From: Chloracidobacterium sp.
Lineage (GTDB): Bacteria > Acidobacteriota > Blastocatellia > Pyrinomonadales > Pyrinomonadaceae
NCBI GenBank assembly: GCA_016706275.1
Contig: JADJJY010000001.1
Coordinates: forward strand, 744,001 to 808,000
DNA: 64,000 bases
Reading direction: 5' to 3'
Position 1 is the stretch's first letter, and each line of letters starts with the position of its first letter. Shown here piece after piece: positions 27,917-37,012 of this stretch. The notes beneath the pieces are model-generated. The model was given only the letters and a program-made list of their open reading frames with translations. It was not told the origin of the DNA and did no database searches. A program made the position numbers and the translations under genes.

Positions 27917-29323
27917 TCAACGGGCCACAATGTCGAGGCCCGCGGTGTTTTCGACCGGTGTGACGCTGCGTACGGCGTTGCCAAATGTGTAGCGGCGCTG
28001 GCTGGCAGTCATCGTGTAGGATTCCCCGGCGGTGACGCTGGCGAAAGTGTAAATGCCGTTCCGGTTGGTTAACGCCGTACGATTTGCACCTGTTGCGGAA
28101 TTTGTCAGCGTGACGTTTGCCCCGGCGATACCGCGGCCACCAAATGATGTGACGCGTCCGCTGAGGGTCACGAGAGCAGAGCTCGGGGGTCCGATGGCGA
28201 ATGGCCGCTCAACGGTTTGCCCTTGGAAAGTCGTGCGGAGCTTCCACGTACCGAGCGGAGACGAAGGTAGCGCCAACGAGTAATACCAGTACGACGCGTT
28301 ATAGGTGTTAGGGCTGGTGTGCGTCCACGAAGTGTAGGTAGAACCGTCCGGCCGCAACATTTCCCACTGCGTTTGCTGACCAGTTAACTGATCGCGATAG
28401 TAGGCAGCCATGTAGATCGTTGCACCGGGCGAGAAAACAAAGCGCGTGTTTGGCACCTCTTGAGTAGGACAAGTCGGAAAGCTCGGAGGAGCCGAGTGGG
28501 TCAAAAGAGCGTTGATGCGTGTGTTGCGATACGGTTCCTGTACGGCCCACCAACTGTTGGCGTTGAGGCCGTTGCATGCTCCCTGATACGGTTCTTGTAG
28601 CTGATTCGATGCGTTGTAAAGCTCAAAATGCAGATGCGGCCCTGAGGATGAGCCGGAACTACCCACGACGCCCAAAAACTCACCCTGAGCAACGGTCGCC
28701 CCGACACCCTTTGACGTGAGTGAGTTTGCCTTCATATGCAGATACCACGCGACCGAGCCATCCGAGTGGCGGACAAAGATCATGTTCGGATTACCGCCGC
28801 CCATGGCGCAATTTCGGTCAAAATTGCCGTCGGCTTTCTGAATGATCGTACCTGCCGCAGCTGCGACGACCTCGACCTGAAAGTTGTCCATCTTGAGCCA
28901 CCCAAACGGCCACGAAAAGATGTCAATGCCGCCGTGATTGTAACCCGCTACGTCGTATGTGCGTGTGCCGCAGTTCCAATCAAGAGTAGATCCGGGATTC
29001 GCCGGATTCTGATCCACGTAGTTCGAGATGCCTTCGATAAAAACATCAGTAAAGTTTGCCTTGCGTACGGGCCAGTTAAGGCTCACCGCGAGAGGGCTTT
29101 CGGGGGCGAGTTTGCCGACCGCTTTGAGCATTGCGATATTCTGCTCGAGGCCCGTCTGGATCTCGGCACGCTGTTCGTCGGTCATGCTGTCCGAGATATC
29201 TGGAGCTGCACCGCCGCCTGCGGATCTGATCTGGCTGGGTTCACGGTCGCTACGTTGGGCGAATACGAATACCGGGACAAGAACAAAAAGCAGGCAAAGA
29301 AGCGTGCGGGCCGATGATCTCAT
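27917..29323 (-). CDS. Secreted M23 family metallopeptidase with C-terminal CarboxypepD_reg domain
   Basis: 468 residues. Signal peptide LLCLLFVLVPVFVFAQ. The M23 (LytM) domain has HGGIDIFSW (His and Asp zinc ligands), a middle strand region and GSSGSSSGPHLHFELY with the catalytic HxH. A beta-rich linker follows, then a C-terminal domain (TLSGRVTSFGGRGIAGANVT; RNGIYTFASVTAGESYTMTA) ending at the stop. M23 enzymes cut peptidoglycan cross-links or peptides. The C-terminal domain resembles that of the secreted protein at 17-1087. Confidence 0.92.
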   Translation of the reverse strand: MRSSARTLLCLLFVLVPVFVFAQRSDREPSQIRSAGGGAAPDISDSMTDEQRAEIQTGLEQNIAMLKAVGKLAPESPLAVSLNWPVRKANFTDVFIEGISNYVDQNPANPGSTLDWNCGTRTYDVAGYNHGGIDIFSWPFGWLKMDNFQVEVVAAAAGTIIQKADGNFDRNCAMGGGNPNMIFVRHSDGSVAWYLHMKANSLTSKGVGATVAQGEFLGVVGSSGSSSGPHLHFELYNASNQLQEPYQGACNGLNANSWWAVQEPYRNTRINALLTHSAPPSFPTCPTQEVPNTRFVFSPGATIYMAAYYRDQLTGQQTQWEMLRPDGSTYTSWTHTSPNTYNASYWYYSLALPSSPLGTWKLRTTFQGQTVERPFAIGPPSSALVTLSGRVTSFGGRGIAGANVTLTNSATGANRTALTNRNGIYTFASVTAGESYTMTASQRRYTFGNAVRSVTPVENTAGLDIVAR

Positions 29324-29442
29324 AACACTGACCTCCGTGGTAGGAATCTCTATACTTTCATATCACAAGTTTTGATCGCGAGACAAGCAGTTTCTCCGGA
29401 TGGGAATGAGCCGTCGGCAGGTTTACCGACGGTGTTTACCCC

Positions 29443-31347
29443 TCACTCAGCCCTTTCGGCAAGCTCCGCCCAGCGGGTCATGTCTCGGTCGAGTTGCTCG
29501 GTTAGTTTTTGCTGCTCGGTGAAAAGCTCGTGGACACGTCCGGCGTTGCTCGCGGCGGCGGCAAGGTCTTTGTCGATTTCGGGTAGGCGGCATTCGGCGG
29601 CGGCGATGCTTTGTTCGAGGGATTCGAGTTCGCGAGTTTCTTTGAAGGTGAGTTTTTTGGGTTTTGGCGTGGCCGTTTTCTCAGAACCGCTGTCGTCGCT
29701 ATTGGTTTTGTTGCCCTTACTTACGTGCGGGCTACTGACACGTGGTTCCTCCCTCGCGATGGCTTCGAGGTAGGCGGTGTAGTCGCCGGCGAATTCGCGG
29801 ACGTTGCCGCAGGGTTCAAAGCGGAAGACGTTTTCGATGGTGCGGTCGAGGAAATAGCGGTCGTGGCTGACGACAATGAGGGCACCGGCGAAATCGTCGA
29901 GATACTCTTCGAGGGCGATGAGCGTCGGGATGTCGAGATCGTTGGTCGGCTCGTCGAGCAGCAGGACGTTGGGCGAGCCCATCAGTATTCTCAATAAATA
30001 CAAGCGACGGCGTTCGCCTCCGGAGAGGTTTCCGATGACGGCGTACTGGGCGGCTGGTTCAAAGAGAAACCGTTCGAGCATTTTGCCCGCAGTGACCTGG
30101 ATACCTTCGTTTGTGGTGACGTATTCGGCGACGTCGCGGATGTAGTCGATGACCCGCTGCTCGTCATTGAGAGCACGACTCTCCTGATCGTAATAGCCAA
30201 TGTGGACGGTCTGGCCGATGTCGATATCTCCGCCGTCCGGAGCGATGCGGCCGGTGATCATATCGAGCAGAGTGGTTTTTCCTGAACCATTTGCGCCAAT
30301 GACGCCGATGCGGTCGTTGCGTTTTAGCAGATAGGTGAAATCGTTTATCAGCTTGTTCGTGCCGTAGGATTTCGAAATGTTGTTGATCTCGACGACCTTT
30401 GATCCAAGGCGTTTTGAGCCAATGGCGATGTCGACCTCGCCTTTGGCTTGTTCCTTCGGGATCGCCATCAGGTTGTGGGCAGCTTCGATGCGGTGTTTTG
30501 ATTTGCGGGTACGCGCCTTAGCCCCGCGACGGAGCCAGGCGAGTTCTTTCTTAATAAGCTGATCGCGTTTGTGTCCCTCGACCGCCCGTAGCTCTTCTTG
30601 CTCGGCCTTTTTCTCAAGATAATAGGCGTAGTTACCGCTAAAATTCTGCACCGTGCCGCGATCGACCTCGAATATTCGGTCGGTCACGCGGTCGAGAAAA
30701 TAGCGGTCGTGCGTCACGAGCAACAGCATCCCCGTATATCTCGCGAGGTACTTTTCCAGCCACTCGATCGTGTCGGCGTCGAGGTGATTGGTCGGCTCGT
30801 CGAGGATGAGGATGTCGGGTTTGAAGATCAGCTCGTGTGCGAGAGAGACACGCTTACGCTGGCCGCCCGACAGAGCACCCATTTTGGCGGACGTGTCGGT
30901 GATGTCGAGTTTTGTCAGCACGGAGCGGGCGTTTGCCTCGATGTCCCAGCCGCCGTTTATCTCGAGGTCATGCTGCAGGTCTGACATCCGCTGTAGCGTC
31001 GCGGCGTCCGATTTTCCGTCCGCGACTTCGTGACAGACGGCTTCGTAATCGCGGATCGTCTGCATCACGCCGCTGCTCGATGCAAAAATCGTCTCAAGCA
31101 CTGTCAGTTCTGCGTCGTACGGTGGATTTTGTGAAAGATATGCGAGGGTCTGGCCTTTGGCACGCGTGACGCGGCCAGTATCGGGCACCTCGACGCCGGC
31201 GATGATCTTGAGCAAGGTCGATTTGCCGGAACCATTGGCACCGATTATGCCGATCTTATCGCGGTCTTCGAGACCGAGAGTGACGTTCTCAAAAAGCGGT
31301 TTGAAGCCGTAGTTTTTTGAGACATTTTCGAGCGAGACGATGTTCAT
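29443..31347 (-). CDS. ABC-F family ATPase (Uup-like)
   Basis: About 634 residues with two ABC domains and no membrane segment. Walker A motifs are GANGSGKSTL (about residue 36) and GANGSGKTTL (about 352); signatures LSGGQRKR and LSGGERRR; the inter-domain linker contains KHRIEAAHNLMAIPKEQAKG. A C-terminal coiled coil (ELESLEQSIAAAECRLPEID) is Uup-like. The start MNIVSLENVSKNYG at 31347 fits the family; the frame is open far upstream. ABC-F proteins act on ribosomes. Residues about 535-545 (RVSSPHVSKGN) are encoded by a repeat element. Confidence 0.93.
   Translation of the reverse strand: MNIVSLENVSKNYGFKPLFENVTLGLEDRDKIGIIGANGSGKSTLLKIIAGVEVPDTGRVTRAKGQTLAYLSQNPPYDAELTVLETIFASSSGVMQTIRDYEAVCHEVADGKSDAATLQRMSDLQHDLEINGGWDIEANARSVLTKLDITDTSAKMGALSGGQRKRVSLAHELIFKPDILILDEPTNHLDADTIEWLEKYLARYTGMLLLVTHDRYFLDRVTDRIFEVDRGTVQNFSGNYAYYLEKKAEQEELRAVEGHKRDQLIKKELAWLRRGAKARTRKSKHRIEAAHNLMAIPKEQAKGEVDIAIGSKRLGSKVVEINNISKSYGTNKLINDFTYLLKRNDRIGVIGANGSGKTTLLDMITGRIAPDGGDIDIGQTVHIGYYDQESRALNDEQRVIDYIRDVAEYVTTNEGIQVTAGKMLERFLFEPAAQYAVIGNLSGGERRRLYLLRILMGSPNVLLLDEPTNDLDIPTLIALEEYLDDFAGALIVVSHDRYFLDRTIENVFRFEPCGNVREFAGDYTAYLEAIAREEPRVSSPHVSKGNKTNSDDSGSEKTATPKPKKLTFKETRELESLEQSIAAAECRLPEIDKDLAAAASNAGRVHELFTEQQKLTEQLDRDMTRWAELAERAE
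29713..29742. repeat. Short repeat, GGGCTACTGACA family, copy 2, in frame inside a gene
   Basis: The plus-strand sequence GCGGGCTACTGACACG and its 5' flank match the element next to pilC. It adds about ten residues in frame between the second ABC domain and the coiled coil of the ABC-F protein. Confidence 0.6.
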
Positions 31348-31355
31348 AGAAATGG

Positions 31356-34300
31356 TTAACTCGTGAGCCGCCGGTAAATATTGGGCATTCGCTCGGGTAG
31401 GCTTAAAACGTCGTCGATGATCGTGTAGCCGACATCGCCGTATAGGTCTTTTAGCTCGGCCTCGGATTCGCGGTCGACGGTGATACAAAACGGCGTGATG
31501 CCTGACATTTTAGCTTCGGTCAGGGCTTCGCGGACGTCCTCACGGGCGTAGCGGGCATCGCCGTAATCGTGATCGTAAGGGCGGCCGTCGGTGAGGATGA
31601 TCAGCAACTTCGTACGCGATTCCTGACGCAATAATTTCGCCGCCGCGTGGCGGATCGCAGCACCCAGGCGCGTGTTGTTTTGAAAGGTGATGCCGCCGAT
31701 GCGTTTTTCGATCTCCTCGGAATACTTTTCATTGAAATCTTTGACGACGTAAAATTTCACGTTGCGGCGGCCCTCGCTGGTAAAGCCATTTATCGAATAG
31801 ACATCACCAACTGCCTCAAGGGCCTCGCTCATCAAGACGATACCCTCTTTTTCGATCTCGATGATGCGGCGGCCCGGATGCGTGTAAGGTTGCATTGGGT
31901 TGCGCGTGATCGTGCGGGCGGTCGAGCTTGACTGGTCGAGCAATAAGGATACGGCAACATCACGCTGTTTTCGCAGACGTTTTGTGTAGATATTTTCAGA
32001 CTGCAGGCCGTCGGCTTTTCGGTCGACGACAAAATCAACAAGGGCGTTGAGGTCGTAATCCTCGCCGTCGATCTCGCGGTTGATGCGGGTCAGATTTTCG
32101 GGTTTCATCAACTGAAACTGATGACGGATCGATGAGATGACGCCGCGATAACGCGAGCGGGCGAGCTCGACAAAATTGCGATCGCCGTTCTTTACCTTCT
32201 TTTCAATGACGCGGCTCCATCCAACGCGGTAATCGTTTAGCTCGCGGTCCCATTCGTCATAGGCAAAAGCAAGGTCGTCTGCCTCAAGCGCCTGTTCCGG
32301 CACCTCGCTCTGCGACCACGCCTCGGCACCCTGCAGGTCGTCGGGCTCACCTTCGTCGTCGAGGCTGTTCCAGGCGTTGAACAGATCTCGGATATCCTGA
32401 ATCTGTTTTTGCTGCTCGCGTTGAGATCGATCGTCGGTCACGGATTCAGCGGCGTCTTTGTCGTCGTATGCAAAATCGCTCTTTTCCTCCGTGCTGTCCG
32501 TCTCGGACTCTTGCGATTGCTCGGGCGTGATGTTCTGAAAGAGCGTGTAGATGCGCGAGGTTGCCATAAGACTGTCGGCAACGGTTGGCAATGACGAATG
32601 TCGAATGTCGAATGTCGAATGAAAATACGTTTCGATCACGCTTTCGATCTCGGAAACGATCTGGCCGTAAAATCTCCTAGCATCTTCGGTCGCACCGCCG
32701 CAGAGAGTTATCTGAAACAGTAACTCGGAAGGAACCTGATGGATCGGCAGGTCGAAAATGTAAGGGCGGTTCGAACCCAAGTGAGTTCGCATCAGGTCGA
32801 GGTCTTTGACCAGGCCGCGATAGGTGTGCCGCAGACGGTAATCGATGCGTGCGTTTTCCATCGTGCCGAATATTTTGCGAGCGAGACGCGGCTCCGGGAA
32901 AGTTTTGAGCACCTCGCGGTAGTCGGAATCTTTAGGCAAATTTCGAATTTCGAATTTCGAATTGTGAATTTCAGATCCTTTAGGATCCAAATAACCATCA
33001 AGAGAAAACGAATCGCGCTCTTCGGCGGTCATCGAATATAGCTCGCTGAGGTCGGTGAATGCGGCTTTTAGTTCGAGCGTGTCGCGGTCAAACGTGCCAA
33101 ATTCGATCTGTCCGGCACCGTGGGCGGCGAGGACCTTGTAGAGACGAAAGTCCATTTCATCATCGTCAAATTCGGCGATTGACGACGGCAGATGGATCGT
33201 CTTTCCGTCGCCGATACGTGTCTCCGCCCCGAAAGCGTTGAGCGGCACGATCTCAACCTCTTTGCCGGTCAACGCTTCAATGTACATTCTGAGAACGGGT
33301 TGGATGCTCTCAAGCGAGAGGCCGAGGCGGACCTTTTGCAGGCGTTCATTAGAGGCTCGTGTTTCAAGAGCAAAATAGCTGCGACGGGCTTTGGTTGATT
33401 CGTCCACGTTTTCGCGAAGTCCGTTTTCTACCCATTCTTCAAACTGTTCAACCGAAACTTTTTGTAACGCGGCGGCGCTTGATTTGAACGCCGCCAGAGC
33501 ACTTTCAGCGTCCGTCACGGCGATGCGTTTTGTCAGGAGCAAGACGCGGTTGACGGTGCCGGACTCGAGGCGGCTTTTTGGCCCGGCGAGACGGTCAAAA
33601 AGTTTTGGCGTCGCACGAAGAAACGCGATCAACACGGCGTTGCCGTGACGAGCGATCTCACGTGAAGCAGCACGCCAGTCGTCAAAAGCACGTTCCGATA
33701 ATGCGAGCACCTTGCTGCCCGATGCTACAAAATGCAGCGTGACGCTGCCCCCATATTCGAGAAACTCAGCGGAGCTTTCCATCAGAGCGACAGCATTTTG
33801 TGCGGTTAGACCGGCCAGCGCGGTGGGTAGCTCTTGCCAAAGATCCGCAGTCAGGCCGCCTGTGCGGCTCGCAAAATCGGCTGCAAGTGTTAGCACGGCA
33901 TCAGCAACGGCGGGCGAGTCATCTCCAAACTGCTCAATAGCACGGGCGACTGCCGGTGTGTGTTCGAGAAAGTCGGCACTGTGCTTTGCTGAACGCTGGG
34001 CGATCTCGACGGCGAGATTTAGGATGTTTGCTAAAAGCTTTTTGTCAGCGAGATCGGCGGCGATCAAAGGGATTAGGTGAAATGTCTGCAAAGCGATCGA
34101 GCTGGAAAGCACGAGCTGCCGTGAGCAAACCTGGAAAACTGCGGCACGGGCGGTTTTGGGGATCTTTTTTAGGCCCTCAACACCGTCGGCAAAAAATTTG
34201 ACGCCGCTGTCGGCATTGCCCATCGCAAGCCGTCTGCCAAACTCGCCCCAATTACGCAGATCGTCCGCCGACAGGACCTTTGCCGCTTTCGGCACGGCCT

Positions 34301-34445
34301 CGACAAACTCACGGCTGACACGCAGAGAAACGCCAGCGAGCGCCGCGCTTGTCTCCAAGGCCGCACGCTTCTTATCGGCTGGCAGTTGCCCGAGGCGACG
34401 GGCAAGCCCGGTGAGCGTGGACTTGTTATTTTTATTTTCGACCAC
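31356..34445 (-). CDS. Large NorD/CoxE-like protein with C-terminal VWA domain
   Basis: 1029 residues. About 350 residues of alanine-rich helices are followed by a middle region (FNAWNSLDDEGEPDDLQGAE) and a VWA domain with MIDAS motif DQSSST near residue 835, TRLGAAIRHAAAKL, and LIILTDGRPYDHDYGDARYA. This layout matches NorD, the VWA partner of MoxR/NorQ AAA+ ATPases that inserts metal cofactors. No AAA+ partner or nitric oxide reductase lies nearby, so the target is unknown. Two short repeats are read in frame (around residues 490-502 and 607-618). Confidence 0.85.
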   Translation of the reverse strand: MVENKNNKSTLTGLARRLGQLPADKKRAALETSAALAGVSLRVSREFVEAVPKAAKVLSADDLRNWGEFGRRLAMGNADSGVKFFADGVEGLKKIPKTARAAVFQVCSRQLVLSSSIALQTFHLIPLIAADLADKKLLANILNLAVEIAQRSAKHSADFLEHTPAVARAIEQFGDDSPAVADAVLTLAADFASRTGGLTADLWQELPTALAGLTAQNAVALMESSAEFLEYGGSVTLHFVASGSKVLALSERAFDDWRAASREIARHGNAVLIAFLRATPKLFDRLAGPKSRLESGTVNRVLLLTKRIAVTDAESALAAFKSSAAALQKVSVEQFEEWVENGLRENVDESTKARRSYFALETRASNERLQKVRLGLSLESIQPVLRMYIEALTGKEVEIVPLNAFGAETRIGDGKTIHLPSSIAEFDDDEMDFRLYKVLAAHGAGQIEFGTFDRDTLELKAAFTDLSELYSMTAEERDSFSLDGYLDPKGSEIHNSKFEIRNLPKDSDYREVLKTFPEPRLARKIFGTMENARIDYRLRHTYRGLVKDLDLMRTHLGSNRPYIFDLPIHQVPSELLFQITLCGGATEDARRFYGQIVSEIESVIETYFHSTFDIRHSSLPTVADSLMATSRIYTLFQNITPEQSQESETDSTEEKSDFAYDDKDAAESVTDDRSQREQQKQIQDIRDLFNAWNSLDDEGEPDDLQGAEAWSQSEVPEQALEADDLAFAYDEWDRELNDYRVGWSRVIEKKVKNGDRNFVELARSRYRGVISSIRHQFQLMKPENLTRINREIDGEDYDLNALVDFVVDRKADGLQSENIYTKRLRKQRDVAVSLLLDQSSSTARTITRNPMQPYTHPGRRIIEIEKEGIVLMSEALEAVGDVYSINGFTSEGRRNVKFYVVKDFNEKYSEEIEKRIGGITFQNNTRLGAAIRHAAAKLLRQESRTKLLIILTDGRPYDHDYGDARYAREDVREALTEAKMSGITPFCITVDRESEAELKDLYGDVGYTIIDDVLSLPERMPNIYRRLTS
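32591..32626. repeat. GTCGAAT tandem repeat in frame inside the VWA gene
   Basis: The heptamer GTCGAAT occurs three times in a row, flanked by near-matches. On the coding strand it gives HSTFDIRHSS, unlike the surrounding residues. The reading frame is kept. Confidence 0.75.
32940..32973. repeat. TTCGAAT tandem repeat in frame inside the VWA gene
   Basis: AATTTCG is repeated three times, then a variant GTGAATTTC. The coding strand reads EIHNSKFEIRN. Each TTCGAA is itself a palindrome. It stands in a loop between two conserved stretches of the host protein. Confidence 0.75.
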
Positions 34446-34501
34446 ACATCGAGTTTAAGGATTGCTGATTACCGAAGCAAAGGAAGGATGTCACGAGAGC
34501 A

Positions 34502-35182
34502 TTAACTCCTCGATGCGGCGAGGGTTACGGAGCAGCCGTTAGGATGATTCAGGTTGTTATCGATAATAGCAACTTTGTCGAAACCGTTAACTGTAAGCAG
34601 TTTGAGAAGTGAGCCCATGCTGAGCCAAAATGAGTATTTCGAAATGCCGCTCAAAGGGTCGAGCCAACCGCCCTCGCGGTACCATTTTCCCCGATAACCG
34701 TCCGAAATCTTCTTCGCCTCGTTCTCACAGGCGTATTGCGTCCATATAAAAATTTTGTCGGTTATCTTCGCCAAACGCTCGATAAGATCCCACGGTTCCG
34801 GTAAATGGTAAAGTAGGCCGGAGCAGAAAACGGCGTCGAATCTTCCCATTGCTGTCAGATCGACCTTTTCCAGGTTGGTCTCGATAAACGTGACCCTACT
34901 ATCCCCTAAAAGGGACTGAATGAACATCGCCTTTTCTATGTTCGCCTTTCTGGCCTCGATTGCGACGACACGCTCAACGCCGCGACCTTTCGCGATAGCA
35001 AAACTGTGTCCACCCTCCAACGAACCAAGCTCCAAGACGGTTTTTACATCTGTAAAATGATCGAAAAACTGCGTCACTCGCACGTCGTTCATGGCGTCGA
35101 ACGCCCCGCCGGTATCGACACCGTCTATTGTAAATTTGGTGACCCAAGGGCCTCTCTGTGCAAATTCCGCGGCAATATCCAT
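34502..35182 (-). CDS. Class I SAM-dependent methyltransferase
   Basis: About 226 residues. Motif I is TVLELGSLEGGHSFAIAKG, motif II VVAIEARKANIEKA, and the later strand FDAVFCSGLLYHLPEPW is typical of methyltransferase type 11/12 proteins. The ATG at 35182 has GGAGA 5 bases upstream and is preferred over an earlier in-frame codon. Substrate unknown. Last gene of the bamA-skp-fabZ-lpxA run, so a lipid or sugar substrate is conceivable. Confidence 0.88.
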   Translation of the reverse strand: MDIAAEFAQRGPWVTKFTIDGVDTGGAFDAMNDVRVTQFFDHFTDVKTVLELGSLEGGHSFAIAKGRGVERVVAIEARKANIEKAMFIQSLLGDSRVTFIETNLEKVDLTAMGRFDAVFCSGLLYHLPEPWDLIERLAKITDKIFIWTQYACENEAKKISDGYRGKWYREGGWLDPLSGISKYSFWLSMGSLLKLLTVNGFDKVAIIDNNLNHPNGCSVTLAASRS

Positions 35183-35201
35183 ATTTTCTCCGGCCTTTTG
35201 A

Positions 35202-35420
35202 TCAATGATGGTGCTCGCCCGTAACCTCATTCAATTTTGAAATATCGAGCAGTTTTGAAAATTCGTCAAAGTGGAACATCGTCTCATCTTTACAGTAATC
35301 ACAGAAAAATGTGACATCCTCTCCGAGATACATGTCCTTGAGATGATAGGCGATAAAACACCCGTAGCAACGCTGAATGCGTTTGCCAAAATCTTCGATA
35401 ATATCGGTATCGGGTTCCAT
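35202..35420 (-). CDS. Small zinc-ribbon-like protein
   Basis: 72 residues with two CxxC knuckles (RCYGCFIAYHL and FCDYCKDETMF) separated by about 20 residues, which fits a zinc ribbon. Rich in Asp/Glu and ending in EHHH. It begins one base after the lpxA stop and ends 20 bases before the methyltransferase. I do not recognise the family; a partner role for the methyltransferase is a guess. Confidence 0.7.
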   Translation of the reverse strand: MEPDTDIIEDFGKRIQRCYGCFIAYHLKDMYLGEDVTFFCDYCKDETMFHFDEFSKLLDISKLNEVTGEHHH

Positions 35421-36212
35421 CTATTTCACCACTCCCCGCTTTGAGCTTTCGATAAATTTTGTAAGAAGGTCGACCTCAGGCGATCCTGAGATCTCAGTGC
35501 GGATGCGTTCGACGGCCTGGCTCGTGTTGAGTTTTGACGATAGCAGCAGGTGAAAAGCGTGGTTTAGCTTTTCGATGGTGTCTTTGCTGTAACCGCGACG
35601 TTTAACGCCGAGTCGGTTGAGGCCGTAGCATTTAGCGTGATTGCCCTGGATGATCGCATAGGGCATTGCGTCTTTGACGACGACGGAATATCCGCCGATG
35701 AAGGCTTCGTAGCCGACTCGGCAAAATTGGTGGACGCCGGAATAGGCTCCGACACTGGCTTTGTCGGCGATCTCGACGTGGCCGGCGAGCGTCGCGGCAT
35801 TTGCCATGATGATCTCGCTGCCGAGCTGGCAATCGTGAGCGACATGGGCCTGGGCCATCAACAGATTGCCGTCGCCGATACGCGTTGTACCGCCGCCGCC
35901 GGCCGTGCCGCGATGGATGGTGACGAATTCGCGAATGTGATTATTTTTGCCGATCTCGGTCGATGTCGGTTCACCGTCGTATTTCAGATCCTGCGGCGCG
36001 AGCCCGATCGAAACGAAAGGGAAAACGTGCGTCCCGCCGCCGATGGAGGTAATGCCGTCAACGACAACATGCGACTCTAGCCGGACGTTCTCGCCGAGCG
36101 TAACACCGTCACCGATCGAGCAAAATGGCCCGATGTGGCAGCCGTCGCCGATCTTTGCATTTTCGCCGACGATCGCCGACTCGTGGATGAATGAACTCAT
36201 TTTCGATATCAT
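35421..36212 (-). CDS. lpxA: UDP-N-acetylglucosamine acyltransferase LpxA
   Basis: 263 residues. Left-handed beta-helix hexapeptide repeats (IHESAIVGENAKIGDGCHIG), with the catalytic histidine in MAQAHVAHDCQLG and substrate segment VSIGLAPQDLKY. It adds the first 3-hydroxyacyl chain to UDP-GlcNAc in lipid A synthesis. The ATG at 36212 overlaps the upstream TGA (ATGA); a second ATG at 36200 matches the common family start equally well. It sits with fabZ, as in many Gram-negatives. Confidence 0.97.
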   Translation of the reverse strand: MISKMSSFIHESAIVGENAKIGDGCHIGPFCSIGDGVTLGENVRLESHVVVDGITSIGGGTHVFPFVSIGLAPQDLKYDGEPTSTEIGKNNHIREFVTIHRGTAGGGGTTRIGDGNLLMAQAHVAHDCQLGSEIIMANAATLAGHVEIADKASVGAYSGVHQFCRVGYEAFIGGYSVVVKDAMPYAIIQGNHAKCYGLNRLGVKRRGYSKDTIEKLNHAFHLLLSSKLNTSQAVERIRTEISGSPEVDLLTKFIESSKRGVVK

Positions 36213-36469
36213 GCGGGGTCGCTTTCTTTGGAGTCGTTATTCGATGCGGCCGTTTTTTTAACGATCATCCATACCGAGATCACCGCAGCGATAATCGCTG
36301 CGAGCGGCGACAACAGCCCGGCGATCAGCGTAGCTAGAAAACCATATTTTCCGAGCCTTGCGTTACCGCGGCTCCGGCCAACAAAGAAAGGGATCAGGCC
36401 GAGCAGTATTCCGATGATTATTTGGCCGATGATCACATAGGTATAAAGTTGAGTAGTGGTAAGTTCCAT
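36209..36469 (-). CDS. Small membrane protein between fabZ and lpxA
   Basis: 86 residues starting MELTTTQLYTYVIIGQIIIG, with two hydrophobic segments (the second AGLLSPLAAIIAAVISVWMI) and a charged tail. It starts just after the fabZ stop and overlaps lpxA by ATGA. Function unknown. Confidence 0.7.
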   Translation of the reverse strand: MELTTTQLYTYVIIGQIIIGILLGLIPFFVGRSRGNARLGKYGFLATLIAGLLSPLAAIIAAVISVWMIVKKTAASNNDSKESDPA

Positions 36470-36473
36470 ATAT

Positions 36474-36920
36474 TTATTGTTGTTTGCGGTCGGCGATGAT
36501 CGATAGTATCTCAGCCTCCGCCGCGACCTGGCCGTCAACCGACGCGATGCCGTGCATCTTTTGCACACGACTGCCGATACGCAGGGCAACTACCTCAAGT
36601 CTGAGTGTGTCTCCAGGCACGACGGGTCTGCGAAAGCGGGCCTTCTCGATACCGGTAAATAAAGGTATCTTGCTGTCGCGGTCCTCAAACTCACGCAAAG
36701 CTAAAATGGCTCCAACCTGTGCGAGGGCCTCTATCTGCAAAACGCCGGGCATAACCGGTGCCTCAGGAAAATGGCCGGCAAAAAAAGGCTCATTTATCGT
36801 GACCTGTTTTATCCCTACGATACGCACGCGCGGCTCAAGCTCGATGATCTTATCCACCAGCAAGAACGGATAACGGTGCGGAAGAATTTTCTGAATACCT
36901 ATTGAATCGAGGATCGACAT
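36474..36920 (-). CDS. fabZ: 3-hydroxyacyl-ACP dehydratase FabZ
   Basis: 148 residues from MSILDSIGIQKILPHRYPFL. The active-site signatures HRYPFLLVDKI and GHFPEAPVMPGVLQIEALAQ are intact. FabZ dehydrates 3-hydroxyacyl-ACP in type II fatty acid synthesis and competes with LpxA for the same hydroxyacyl-ACP pool, which explains their pairing. The ATG at 36920 gives the usual length; an upstream in-frame start would add 14 residues. Confidence 0.97.
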   Translation of the reverse strand: MSILDSIGIQKILPHRYPFLLVDKIIELEPRVRIVGIKQVTINEPFFAGHFPEAPVMPGVLQIEALAQVGAILALREFEDRDSKIPLFTGIEKARFRRPVVPGDTLRLEVVALRIGSRVQKMHGIASVDGQVAAEAEILSIIADRKQQ

Positions 36921-37012
36921 AATTTGATCGATAAAGAAAACATATAAGCCAAAAGCCGGCAAAACGCAATTTCACCGGCTAATGACTTAGGTTAAGTTTA
37001 ATTGTCAGCCTA

